From contig CAXKVR010000026.1 in the NCBI GenBank assembly GCA_964058845.1, forward strand, positions 254,654 through 318,653: a stretch of 64,000 bases of DNA. Direction: 5' to 3'. This document shows positions 1 through 11,602 of this stretch, in pieces. Position 1 is the stretch's first letter. The number at the start of each line of letters is the position of its first letter. The notes under the pieces are model-generated. The model saw only the letters and a program-made list of their open reading frames with translations. It was not told the DNA's origin and ran no database searches. Both the position numbers and the translations under genes were made by a program. This DNA comes from Carex sylvatica (Eukaryota > Streptophyta > Magnoliopsida > Poales > Cyperaceae).

Positions 1-2058
1 ATCTGGGGTCTTATTTGTTAATTTTAGAGTTTTGTTATGCATGTAGGGATGAGATTGCACTTGTCCATAAACTTGCAAATTTGGATAGGATAGGATCAAC
101 AAATTAGATTATAGAAATTTCTCATTTACGATGTTTTCTGATGTATAATGCAATATGACTTTACTGGTAAATCAAAGTCTACGGACACAGTTTGGCAAAA
201 AAAAACAACAAAAATCATCTCCTTCCGTGAACTTTGTCCAAATACCGTAAAATTGTGAAATTTGTCCGAATTTCTAAATTGCTGGTATGAGATAATGAGA
301 CCTTTGTGTATAAACAATTGGTGCAATATATTTTTTCTTCCAATTACTCAATTTTCATATATGTAACAACTACATTGCTAGAGTATTGAATGCAAAGGAC
401 TACATGTTCATCTTATTAAATACTTCTTATTTAATTTTAATAAATATTTATATTTTATAAAGTAATAAATAATAAGAAATGTTATGTAATTATTTAATAT
501 ATTTATTTATTGCATTATTGGTAATTGTATTGACAAAGAAAATTATATAATATCAAACATTTAAGAAAGAAAAACAAGATTTTTCATATCTAATTCTACG
601 GTACAACCGAACACTCAATTCAGCACATTTCCATAATAGATTCCGTGCATACCCGTACCTGTGGGTTCCCACTTTTTCAAAAATGAATTCTCGTTCCTAT
701 CAAATCTCATCCCGTGTAATCCTATGACGTCCGAACAGGCCCTCAGGGTTTTGCATTCTTTATATCAATCATTGTTTCAGCTGTAGTAAAGAAATGTCAG
801 ATGACAGATCATGCTTACATTGAGAGAGAGGCTCAAAGCGACAATATCTAAGGGAGTCAAGTTCCTTACACGCAGAAATTAAGACATTTGATTTGTGGTT
901 CATATTTGTTGTTAGGGTGTTTTATTATCCTTTAATCTTGCTAGTATAATGTCATTCAAGTATGAATAAAATAAACCTAGCGGGTCAAGTTGCAAAAAAA
1001 AAAAAATTATCAGACTGAGAATGATAGAAATTTGAGCATCTTTCTTCACCTCAATCACAACAAATTGTCATGATACGCAAAACTCCCCAACTTAAATATG
1101 AAAGTTCTAAAAACTGCCCACAAAAAATCGAATTGAGTGGCTAGCACATTATATGTAGATCTTCGTCAGTTGGAGACGAAGTAGAGCATAATACTCACAC
1201 TTTACAATTTTTTGACGTTTACAATTAATTGAGGATGTGATGAGAAAGCCACGAAATTATTTCACAATTAAGGATGTGATAAGAAATACGAAATTCTTTT
1301 AACTTTGGACGTAGCTTGTTTTAGAATAATGCATTACACACTCAGAGGTCTCACACTATATATTTTTTTTTTTTCTTGTCATTCAAAATGCCCAGAAATA
1401 CAATATTTAAAGGCATGTTATGTTTATTTTTTTTGAAAGAAAAATGTTTAGTAAACATTCAAATTGTTTTTAAATATTCAAAGTTTTCGAGTCTAAGTCG
1501 AATCCCTGTGCAATTCAATTTTTGTCTCATATACATAACACGTCAATTTTCCCCTTCTTAAATATCTTCGAACACAAACCTATCGTAATCAAACGTGCCT
1601 CTCGCAGTCAAATGCAATTTCTAGTTATAAACGATGTTATCTCAGCCAAAGCCAAACAAAATGAACAACATATATTTGCCAAAAAAAGAATGAAACAACA
1701 TAGCCTTTATCTTTGTTTATGGCAAACATACTCTCCAGCTGAAAAGTTAGAAAGCCACACTTTAGGTTGTGTGCCATCGGTACAAATTAGCAGCACATGA
1801 TTAATAGCTCACATAAAACTTTAGAATTTAAATACATATATTATACAAATCAGATACCCAAAAGGACCTAACAAATTACACTAACAAAAGGTTAGCCCAC
1901 AATCAAACACATATCAAAGTCAGTGCCGGTGTCCACCTAACTAACACTACAATCATTTATTACGTATTTGATACTGCAACAACACACTTGAAACAACTCA
2001 TGACATTCCAAGTTTTACATTTCCTGGTTATATTCAAAGCATATTACAAGTCTGCCCT
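1..2058. other. Intergenic AT-rich stretch downstream of the SPPL gene
   Basis: No coding region could be supported here; the short ORFs lack any recognisable domain. Bases about 590-743 resemble the right half of the hAT-like element at 22028-23245, sharing the stretches around 'acccgtacctgtgggttc' and 'gtccgaacaggccct'. A 13-A tract at 994-1006 follows AATAAA-like hexamers, which could be the 3' end of an old retroposed transcript. The remainder is low-complexity A/T sequence. Confidence 0.6.
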
Positions 2059-5000
2059 CTACTCAGTGGTAGTTGGTTGCGAGTGCGAGTGCGAGTGCGA
2101 GTGCATAGTGCAAACCCTCCGAGGCTCCCCTCTTGTCCAAAGGTTTTTCAGCTCACCCCTTTTTCGACCTAATGCTAATAAGGTACCTGTAAATGGATTC
2201 AATAAAAATACACACAATCAGATTTTTGCTTTGCCTATTAGCAATTAGCCTTTCATTTTTCGTTTATGGATAGAGAACTTGCCTAATGTGAAAGGGACTA
2301 TATACAAAAGAGCCGGTTGTCCATGACCATCCATTAGGTTCAAGGCCACGTATGTAACGAGTAGACCTGAAAGAAAAGAACACAGCAATATAAGTTTCCA
2401 AGAGTGAGACTACGGCAATATGCATATCACGAACCGACCTGTGCTATGGATCCATATCACTATTTTCAAAATTCATACAGTCGATCCGAACCTTTAAACA
2501 TGATCTCTAAAGGGAAATGTACTCGAGACCAAATTTTATATATTTTTTTATATTTTTTAATACTTTTTATATTTTAAATAGGTAGAAAATCAATTGATCT
2601 AAAAATTCTGGACCATCTGAAAGCAATGATTTTCTACCTGTTTAAAAAAAAGTAAACAAATTCTAAAAAATATAAAATTTGGTCTCCAAGTACATTTTCA
2701 TACGGAGATCATGTTGTTTAATGGTTCAGATCGACTATTTGAACTTTGAAAATAGAGATATGGATTTGTCCAAAAGAGCATTGAAAGAAAAGAAAAAATG
2801 ATCCCTTACCAGCGCCGTAAGCCACCATTGTCCACAAGAAATAACCACCACGCAAGCTTTTCTTGGCAAGCCAATCATATCTGAAAAAGATATAGCGAGT
2901 TTTAGACTAGAATTTTGTCTGTTAATTCTATTTGAATTATAAAAGGTCACCATCCACATACTCGTGTTGCTTTATGTTTAGTATTGAAGAGGGATCCAAT
3001 GCCCATTGTCATCGGAGTAAATTGTAAGATATATTTTAAATAATCTCACTTTCAGGCATATAAAATTTTTTTGAGATTTTTGCTTCGTTTCGCTAAATGA
3101 CCAAATTTGATCCAATGATTTTGTTAGCTCTTGGTGCATATCGATTGAAATTATGTAAATTTTTTATGTACGCATATTGCATGATATATAAAAGAGGGTT
3201 CAAATGCCTCCATTTTTTGTGCCTCCACTATGCCTCCGTTTTTAAAAACTTTAATAACTCAAAATTTAAAACTTAAAAGTCAAAATAGAACTGTTAGAAG
3301 TGATCTATATTATTTTCTCTATGTTCTCATAAAAAATTATCACATTTCAATTTTATTTTTATGTGAATCAATAAGTTCAAATATCAACGTCTAGAAATCA
3401 TCCACATTAGTGTGTTTTTTACAAGCTCTTGATAACAATCAAAATAAAATTGAAATGTCATAATTTTTTACATGTGCATAGATAAAATGATATAGATCGT
3501 ATCCAACGGTTTTTTTTTCTTTTAAGTTTTAAATTTTGAATTATTGAAGTTTTTAAAAATAGAGGCATGATGGAGGCACAAAAAATGGAGGCATTTGAAC
3601 CCCTCTATATAAAATATATCTAATCAATTAGTTTCGTTATTTAAAAGTTCAAAAAATAGTTATTTGAGATTTTATTTTGTTGGGCACTGATTTGGGCATT
3701 GGCTCCTTTCTCTTTAATATTATTTAGTTTGGTATAGTCTCTTTAAGCGATCACCTGAAGCAACTTTATGTTGAAAAAAGATTAACGGGTCCAGAGGCTT
3801 GAGGTAAATTTCATGGAAGCAAACTGTTCAAATAGAACTGATCCGCATGCACGGCTTAAATTAATCCTTCTTGTTCATAACAATACCTCCAAATATTTTA
3901 TGGATACATCACACAGGTCATTGTCCAAGCTCTATTAATGTTTCTCCACAAGTTTTCAAAACAAAAGGAAAATTTATTACGGCTAGCTCATTTCACCATT
4001 CTAGCGGAACAGATACAACAATAACATAATTTTTAATTATAAATTTTAAGAGGAGATCAGTAACCTTAATGCAAAGGCGATTAACAAGCCAGGAAGAAGG
4101 ATGTCACCAAAACCAATAATACTGTAACCACCCCACGGATCGAACATGCGTGGTATCTTAAGCAACATTGGAACCCCATCCTCGTCCGTCTTATCCCCTC
4201 TCGCTACCTTTTTAACAATTCAAATTATTCAAGTAATATCATTGGAAATTGCTTTGTTACGGAAATTGTTACTTCGATGCCCATTCTATACTTACCACAA
4301 TCATGACACTCTCATGAAACCACCATTTTGAGACGAAAACCCAGAAAATGTCATATAAAAAGGCCAAGCCTAACAGCACGGACCCAACCTGTAAATGACA
4401 AAGTAAAAAAAATATATTATTTTACGGATACATTGTCCGGCAATAGAAATTAAGTTGAGGAATGAGAATTGAAATTACCTTCAGATTAGGTAGTCTGACG
4501 ATTTGAAGAACGGTGATAATTAGAGCAATACCCTACAAAGTATAAATTCAACTGTGAAGAACTATAGTCACACTAGAATACACAACAAGAGCCGGACAGC
4601 CCATTTTACATGGTAGGTACTATTTTTAGATTTCCAATTGAAATGATACTCACCAATACAATTGAAATTTAAATGATTTTCTTCTTTTGATACAAGTAAC
4701 ATAGTATGATTACCAGGATATCTTGCCCGATCCAAGCAAGGGAGAGACGCCGATAGATTGCCCAAAGGACAGCAAAAACAATGCAGAATGGAGAGACTGC
4801 CACTGTTAGGTAAGAAACAGCTCCGAAGAAGGGAACCTTCACAAAAGATTCTGCAGCACGCTTAAACCATCTGAAAAGGGAAACAAAGGACACCAAATTA
4901 ATTAGAATTTGGAAGGTTCGCCGATGCCATATAATTTACAGAAATCAAATCAGCAGGAAAAAAAAAGAACTTGATAAACATACATTGATAATAAAGCCAC

Positions 5001-7975
5001 CAAACAAGTTTGTAAGCCCTGCAACACAGGTATGGTTGATAAAGATAAGTACCGGCATTTAAAATAATAGAAGTAATAGATTTGGAGTAAAGAAACATGA
5101 AATGACATGTTTAATTAGCAAGAAAGAAATTTAATAGCATAAAAAGGACAAAAGGTGAAGAAAGCAAAGATATGAAGGAAAGACAAAGTAGAAGATACAC
5201 GCACCTCAACTCCACCAATGCAAAATAAGACGACCAAAAGTTCGACAAACCAATAGGACATTAGCTTGTAAAGAAGGATCAAGAAAAAAGATGCCACTAC
5301 AACAAATAATATAGCAGATAGCGTGCTTATATCAACAACACCACTTCCACCAGCAGCCTGCGCATTAACAAGAGCAGCCTCATTGCCGTCCTTTCAAAAA
5401 CAAAAGAAAAAAAAAAAAGCACATCAACATGTCAGAAATAAAACAAAAGCATTTGAGGAAGAAAGAACCTCTTCAAAAAGAAAAACAAGCAAACCTTGAG
5501 TAGCTTCTCATACTCAATGGAAGCCTCCCTAGCACTACAAGCCGACCAATAGGATGCGCACAGAATGGTGCCCACAGCCATCAACCACAGAAAAACCTCG
5601 GCCGTATCTACTGCAGGACGTTCTGGAGAATACAACTGGAGAGATACTGCAATAAAGTGTACATGAGCTTGGTTGTACTAAAAAGAGAAGAAGATTCCCA
5701 ATTTCTTGTTTAAGATGTCCATGGAAGTTTTCTCTTGATCATTTGGGAAACATGATAACAATTTCATTCAGCCATAATGATTACTTATTAGAGTGAGGCT
5801 ATGGTACAATGCATAGCGCATATTGGTCCCTACTCCCTACTATGGATCAATATCTCTATTTTCAAAGTTCAAACAATCGATCTGGACCGTTCAACAGAAT
5901 CTCTATTTAATAATTTATTGCAGACTACATTTTACATTTTTGGAACTTTTTTACTATTTTTTAGATAGGTAGAAAATCACTACTTTTAGATCAAGTGATT
6001 TTCTACCTATCTAAAAGAATAGTAAAAAAAAATTCTAAAAAATGTAAAATTTGATCTACAGGTACATTTTTATATGGAGATTATGTTTGAATGGTTCAGA
6101 TCACCTGTTTGAACTATGAAAATTGAGATATTGATCCATAGTACGGACCAATATGAGCTATGCATAGTACCATAGCCTCAATCAACAATAATGAGTAGGA
6201 GTTCAACAGTGATTACCATGGGTTGAAATTTAGCAGTTACAACAGAAACCTTATAGGAATATTTAATATAAAAAAAAAAATGAAGTACCCAGTCATTCAA
6301 CTTAATGCGCAATGGTTACCATGTATCTTAATCCCAGACCCTTTTGATGTCAGGATCAAGATAATATGTACCTCTAATCTGTTCTCTCTTTCTTTACGTA
6401 CGGCTTCACATTACTTAAATTTTTGAATCCTAAATAAGAAAATCAAGGACATACTTCTAACTTTAAATGACATATATGAATCCAAGTCAGACAACTCCTA
6501 TAACCCATATTCAATAAATTGAAGAACTCTTTTCTTTCATATGTTGGCTTTCAATGAAAGGATTTGTCAAATGTGAATTCCATATGTTATTTTGCAAAAA
6601 CAAATCATTTCCAACTACGGACATGGGTGTACCATTAGAAGAACTGATATCAGTTAGTAACATGTATCAATATTGTACAAGTTTTCTCGAGTGCTTTCTT
6701 TTTTAATCACTATTTTTTGTGCCCCATTTGCTTTACTACACAGATAGAAGTATAGAACTGTGAAAGAAAGTGGGATGTAAATATAACCTGAGTGGCCTTG
6801 CTTCAGTAGTTTCTCTAAATTGACACCGGCATCTTTCGGCAGCATAACTGCAGCTAATTTTATATTCAGATCTGTTTCATTCTGGTCGCACACCATCTTG
6901 TAAAGCTCTGTGTGAATTTGTCCATTGAAAACATTTAGGAGGTTTAAATTGAAGAAATGCAAGTAGAAACTAAAAGTGCAGAAATATCACCACATGGTCC
7001 AGTAATATTACCGTCACCAGATATAATAGGAGAAGAACCATCCAACCCCACTTTATATCTGACACACACACACACACACAAAGAAAGCTGCAAAATGTTG
7101 ATTACATTTTGCGACATGACTGGTCCTATCACATTGTCAGTTGAGTCAGGTTACACCTAGAGCTGATCTGACACAAGGTGATGCAGCCCAACTAGGCTGT
7201 ATGAACTAATTTATCATTGTTATACTTATAATCTATACATATAAATGCTTAAAAACGGTAATATTTTTTTTATCAAAATCTGGATGAGAAACTACATCTT
7301 CATCAGGTCCTCTCTACTTACTACTACCCTTTGTGAAACCAAACAATTGAACGACATAATTCTCAGACTCTAGTAAATTTAAAGAAATTGACAATACACA
7401 TCAGGTCCTAATCTGAACCAAAAGCAATATAAATCTCCAATTGCACGAGTGGATAGATGCACATTTATCTAGCTTCACATAGTAGTACCTTTCCGGTGGT
7501 TAACAATAAGAATAGCAGAAGCACCAGCTGCTTCAGCAGCTCTCGCCTTCTCAGTGAACTTGCACGTCCCTCGGTGCACCAGTAGAACATCACCTGCTAC
7601 CTAACAGATTTAAACAGCCCTCAGAAGCTCATTTGGAAAAAGGATTGCTCTTAGATGCTAAGAATTGGACAAAACCTTGTCAGTTGCAGTGCTTAATATG
7701 GTTTCATATAAAATAACCATGAAAAGAAAATATTCTTTAGTCTACTTATAACTATTAGTATATCTATTATAAGCTTGATAAGAACTGGTGCCAGTCAGTT
7801 AATTTCCATATCCAATTACAATGTTTTCATTCAAATATCCAGTGCCAAAACAAATATAACCCCAGACGGAGACGAATTGAACTAAATTGCAGTCCCCTGA
7901 CAACTGGAATTGAATGCATTCTGATTTCGGTACCAATACAAGCCATCCCGTCTATTACTTCCCGACACTAGAGCA

Positions 7976-8011
<36 letters not shown>

Positions 8012-8640
8012 GTATATAGAGAGTGTGTGAGAGGGAGGAGGAGGGGGAGGGGTGGCGAGAACCTTTGTTGGTGGGGTACAGCAGTCAGCAGGGTCTGCCA
8101 GAGAAAGTTTGGTTCTATTAGCATGTTTCTCTTTTGACTCAATGGTTTGACCGAATCGAGCACCAACCCCAACAAATTCAGAATCCTCATGTCCATCTAC
8201 CCAGGTTTGCACTTTCACCTGATCAAATTAAGCAGCAACAAACACACAAAAATCAATAAAAAACTTTGTTAATTCAATTAGTGTTCAGCAATTTATATGT
8301 TCCAAAAATGAAACCACGGACAAAGCCACTATCCCTAAATTTAGAAAGGGAAAATTGAAGGGTCCGTCAATTTCTTCTAAAAAAGGTAGATATTAAGACC
8401 GGCCTGCATATAGCTAATGATTGTTTCTATATCAGTAAACTCAAACAAAAATCCCACAGATCAAGATTCCAAGCTGGAGAAACTAACCAGAACGAAATTA
8501 TTCGAGCATCCAACCATCTTTGGCGCAGTCTCGTCATCTTGGACCGTGTCTCCAGCCATAGCCAGCCATGGAAGTGCTGAGAAGAGGAGAACCAAGAGCA
8601 GCACGGTCCCCGGTGCGCCGCGGCGCTGGACCGAGTCCAT
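2059..8640 (-). CDS. SPPL: Signal peptide peptidase-like intramembrane aspartyl protease (SPPL2/4/5 type), 14 exons
   Basis: Exons, all minus strand: 8488-8640, 8063-8218, 7489-7600, 6788-6907, 5495-5646, 5205-5390, 4984-5018, 4714-4870, 4479-4532, 4296-4388, 4065-4207, 2810-2880, 2283-2366, 2059-2186. They join in frame to 1644 nt (547 aa), the usual length for plant SPPLs with a PA domain. A signal peptide covers about residues 1-29, followed by a lumenal protease-associated domain (about 55-175; Asn-Arg-Thr glycosylation site in exon 2). Next comes a nine-pass membrane core with catalytic YD (387-388), GFGD (438-441) and the PAL motif (495-497). The family cleaves type II membrane proteins within the bilayer in ER/Golgi/endosomal membranes. 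The start ATG lies in a good context (aaccATGG). The last intron uses a GC donor. Intronic MITEs sit at 2402-2770, 3194-3605 and 5791-6183. Which Arabidopsis SPPL it matches best is not decidable by eye. Confidence 0.93.
2081..2104 (-). repeat. Coding hexanucleotide repeat (4 x GAGTGC) giving a His-Ser tail
   Basis: Four perfect GAGTGC units lie in the last exon of the SPPL gene and are read on the minus strand as alternating His-Ser (about residues 534-541) just before the C-terminus. The hexamer keeps frame, so length variants would only lengthen or shorten the cytosolic tail. Confidence 0.9.
2402..2770. mobile_element. Mutator-type MITE, family A (diverged, right end lost)
   Basis: The left end starts GAGTGAGAC and continues like the intact family-A copies at 39474-39854 and 58044-61841, including the subterminal 'tatggatccatatc' stretch. 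The A/T-rich palindromic core with 'agaccaaattttatat' follows. The right arm stops near 'gagatatggatttgtcc' without the terminal repeat, so no TSD is left. It lies in SPPL intron 12. Confidence 0.7.
3194..3605. mobile_element. Mutator-type MITE, family B, 412 bp, intact
   Basis: Terminal inverted repeats of about 70 bp begin GAGGGTTCAAATG on the left and end CATTTGAACCCCTC on the right. The element is flanked by a perfect 9-bp duplication TATATAAAA (3185-3193 and 3606-3614), the size made by Mutator-superfamily transposases. No ORF of note. It sits in SPPL intron 11. Family B has a second copy at 48820-49220. Confidence 0.88.
5791..6183. mobile_element. Mutator-type MITE, family A
   Basis: The left end GAGTGAGGCTATGGTAC is mirrored on the right by 'gtaccatagcctcaatc'. 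The interior is a palindrome containing 'gatctggaccgttcaa' and 'aatgtaaaatttgatcta'. It lies in SPPL intron 4. No 9-bp TSD can be recognised, so the flanks have drifted or were rearranged. Confidence 0.78.
7062..7080. repeat. (CA)n microsatellite in SPPL intron 3
   Basis: Uninterrupted CA dinucleotides about 180 bases upstream of SPPL exon 4; the exon is unaffected. Confidence 0.9.
7979..8010. repeat. (GT)16 microsatellite in SPPL intron 2
   Basis: Sixteen GT units lie about 50 bases downstream (in gene sense) of the donor that ends SPPL exon 2. A naive ORF would run exon 2 through this tract, but the strong donor at 8062 and the in-frame next exon show it is intronic. Confidence 0.92.
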
Positions 8641-9116
8641 GGTTGATACTTCCCACGAAATTATAGAAGAAGGGCAAATCTGTGAAAATTCGTGGCAGAA
8701 ACTTCAGTAATTACGATCTTAATTCGTGACAAAGTAGATCTGCGAAAGTAGCTCGTGCAGGGATTGAGGAACTTGTTTTAATTTAATTTTAGTTCCTTTT
8801 CTTCGGAATTTCCACTGAATTAGACCGAGTTTAAAAAAAGTGAGCTCATTGTTGTACCCATACGGCCATACCTTCGTCCGTACGGGCGAAAGGAGTTCTG
8901 TACAATTGCATCGATAGAATCTTCCTACAATGTCTGATTTATTTTCATTACACGCCCCCTTTTCGTGAGGGATTCAGATCCTCTCCAATACCTGATAAGG
9001 GAATCTTTTACAATTACTAGATCTGAACCGTTCTTTTTAACTTGGCAAGAATCTCAAAGCCCAAAAATACTGCCCCCTATTGCGGTCCGAATACTAAACC
9101 GGTTGAAATTTGAGTG

Positions 9117-9280
9117 CGTATCCTCTGGGATATCTCAATTTTTGCATGACCGACATGTCCGGTGCCTATTCGGGGGTGATGTGGGGGGTCAGTATTATGT
9201 GTGCTTTCGTGCAGAACGTATTTAAACGGTTGAGATTTTCCATAAAGTCACATAAAGTTTGAGATATCTCAGAGGATACG
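9117..9280. mobile_element. Small MITE, family E, 164 bp
   Basis: The ends form an inverted repeat: CGTATCCTCTGGGATATCTC on the left against 'gagatatctcagaggatacg' on the right. The interior shares 'tgcctattcggg' and 'cagtattatgtgtgctttcg' with copies at 9510-9876 and 34236-34408. Superfamily not decided; no clear TSD. Confidence 0.65.
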
Positions 9281-9509
9281 AATTCTTCAAATTTAATCTC
9301 AAACCGTAAAATCAGGGTGATCCTCTGTAATACCAAAGAGGATACAGATTCTTTTTCCTGAGGGATTCAGATCCTCCCACGAATCTCAAAGAACAAATAA
9401 TGCTAGCTCCCTGCCCATTCTAAATAGTCATTGTTTTTTAGTTAATATGAAACCATAAAGCAGTGGGCATCGTCCAATACCTGAGATGATACTTGTTCTT
9501 TTTTGAGTG

Positions 9510-9876
9510 CGTATCCTCTGAGATATCTCAACATTTGCATGATCAACTGTATAGTGTCTATTCGGAGATGGAACAGACTCTGCTGTTTTTCTTATGGAAA
9601 AATAGGGTCCTGTTTTTTCAATTCCAACCATTTAAATTTGTTGAGATTTATGCATGAAAAAGTTTCTTTATAAAGATACGTAAATGAAAAATTTTGAATG
9701 GTTGGGATTGAAAAAGTAGGATCCTGCTTTTTTTTATTGAAAAGCAGCAGAGTCGGACCCTTCGGAGATAGTGCGGGGGCAGTATTATTTGTGCTTTGAG
9801 ATTTGTGCATAACGTATTTGAACAATCGAGATTTTTCAAAAAAAACACTCAAAGTTTGAGATATTTTAGTCGACAT
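9510..9876. mobile_element. MITE, family E, interrupted by another MITE
   Basis: It starts CGTATCCTCTGAGATATCTC and continues to 'gtctattcggagat'. It resumes after the 9570-9760 insert with 'agtgcgggggcagtattatt' and ends in a decayed 'gtttgagatattttag'. Removing the insert and one TSD restores a layout like the copy at 9117-9280. Confidence 0.65.
9570..9760. mobile_element. Mutator-type MITE, 191 bp, nested in a family-E MITE
   Basis: A perfect 9-bp duplication TTCGGAGAT (9561-9569 and 9761-9769) flanks the element. Its ends are inverted repeats: GGAACAGACTCTGCTG on the left and CAGCAGAGTCGGACCC on the right, with a second inner inverted pair around 'caattccaaccatt' and 'aatggttgggattg'. 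The TSD sequence belongs to the host MITE, which orders the two insertions. Confidence 0.85.
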
Positions 9877-10639
9877 GAATTCCATTTTCCTGAAATCTGC
9901 ATTCTCTGTAATAACACACCGTTTTAGTTAATATCCTGACTGTCTGATCAAAATTCGGACCAATCCGGTCCACACCTATAGCACACGGGCCCTTTAATAT
10001 TTATGTAGATTTAAATTGGACGGTCCTGATCTTACCTCAAAATTTGAGTTAACCCGTAGGATCCCAATTCATTTTCCTGTCCTATATGTTATGCATAATA
10101 ATTGAGCTTAAAAAAAATTAATCTTTAGGCTAATTTTATACGTAATAATTCAAAATATTCAAATTTATAGAATATTTCACATCATTAGGTTAAATTATTA
10201 GTTATTTCATTTTTTATTATATGACTGAAAATTATTTAATTTCATATTGATTACTATAAATATTTATCAATGTGTGATATATACTTAACTAATGTATGAA
10301 ATTAATTATTTATTGTGCGATCATCTATTGAAATTTCTTAATCTATGATGTTGCTTAGTATTTGTTTTAATTTTATATTTTAATTTGTTCTTCAATATAT
10401 ATTATTATTTTCGTGACAAAGTAAAAAAGATAATTTAAATTTCTTAAACTAATCTTAAATTCAGACTATAGCAAATTCCATTGTATGTAATAATTTTAGA
10501 CAAGATAATGTATTTTTCTTTCGTTTTATCAAATCTGTAATCACCATTGATTTTCTTTTTCTTGTTGATAACGGCATCCAGATGGCGGCTGATTTTACTG
10601 TTTTGTTAAGCTACCGTTGGATTAACAATTTTCAAACTG

Positions 10640-10802
10640 GATTACTAAATAGTAAAAAAATTCAGAAAAATGTAAAATTTGGTCTCCAAGCACATATTAA
10701 TATGGAGAACAAGATGAACGGTTCATATCAACTTTTTGAATTTTGAAATTTTAAATTTGAACCGTATGTATTTCGGCCCATATGCATACAAATGCATATT
10801 AG

Positions 10803-10853
<51 letters not shown>
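10640..10853. mobile_element. Right half of a core-sharing MITE ending in (TC)n(TA)n(CA)n
   Basis: The stretch has the shared core ('aatgtaaaatttggtctcca', 'atggagaacaagatgaacgg') and then runs into TC, TA and CA dinucleotide tracts at 10804-10853, much like the ends of the MITEs at 28349-30390. No matching left half was found. A Helitron end abuts it at 10855. Confidence 0.55.
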
Positions 10854-10854
<1 letters not shown>

Positions 10855-10856
<2 letters not shown>

Positions 10857-10885
10857 AGTATCCTACCCGTGCGTTGCAACGAAAA
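10855..10885 (-). mobile_element. Helitron 3' terminus (minus strand)
   Basis: On the minus strand the sequence reads 'cgttgcaacgcacgggtagg' followed by ATACTAG and then a host T. A GC-rich hairpin a few bases before CTAG/T is the signature of a Helitron 3' end, and it closely resembles the end at 30241-30268. The element extends to higher coordinates; I could not place its 5' TC end. Confidence 0.6.
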
Positions 10886-11602
10886 TATATTATAAGATTT
10901 AATAGAATATAGAGATATTTGTTTGTTGACATTAACTTGTTAACTAATACGGACATCTTTTTTTGTAAATGTGGCCTTTGTTTGTTTTATTTATTTTTGC
11001 TAATTTGAGCATGGTACTGATCTCCGTTAGTTTCTATTATTATGATTAGAATAAATCTAAAGTTCAATAACCTCAATACATATAAGAATTCAAAAACACA
11101 TTTTGCGACGGGGTAAACTTCTATTTCCATTTCCAATGAATTCGTAAATGTCAACGTCATGTCGAATATATCATCACATTCACAATTTCAGTTAATATCT
11201 TTTGACCTCCAAAAAACTTGTTGTCATATTTTATTAATTAACTCACTTAGCTACAGTCACTTATTTAAGAAATTATGATTTAGATAGAAATTTGACCACC
11301 CATTACCATATCTGAAGTAGAATATTATTTGAAATTTTGATATAGTCACATTAACATGAAAAGGTCGATCAAAAGAATTAAATCATATAAGAACATTCAT
11401 TAAAGAAATATGTGCTTTTATTTACAATAAGGAAAAATAAATTTGGCTCCACATACAAACAAACATGGAAGGGGTCACATGTGGAATTTAGTAATATTAG
11501 GTACCTTTGTAAGATAGCATGAAACAGTGAAATAAAATATGTAAAATTGAAAATAGAAAAATCCCTCCAGCATCTAGAAATAGATAAGTGTGATTTGACA
11601 AG

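Noticed and set aside
7882..8218. Longer ORFs running SPPL exon 2 into the (GT)n tract
   Set aside because: A consensus splice donor at 8062 joins in frame to exon 3, which completes the PA domain; the dinucleotide peptide is an artefact.
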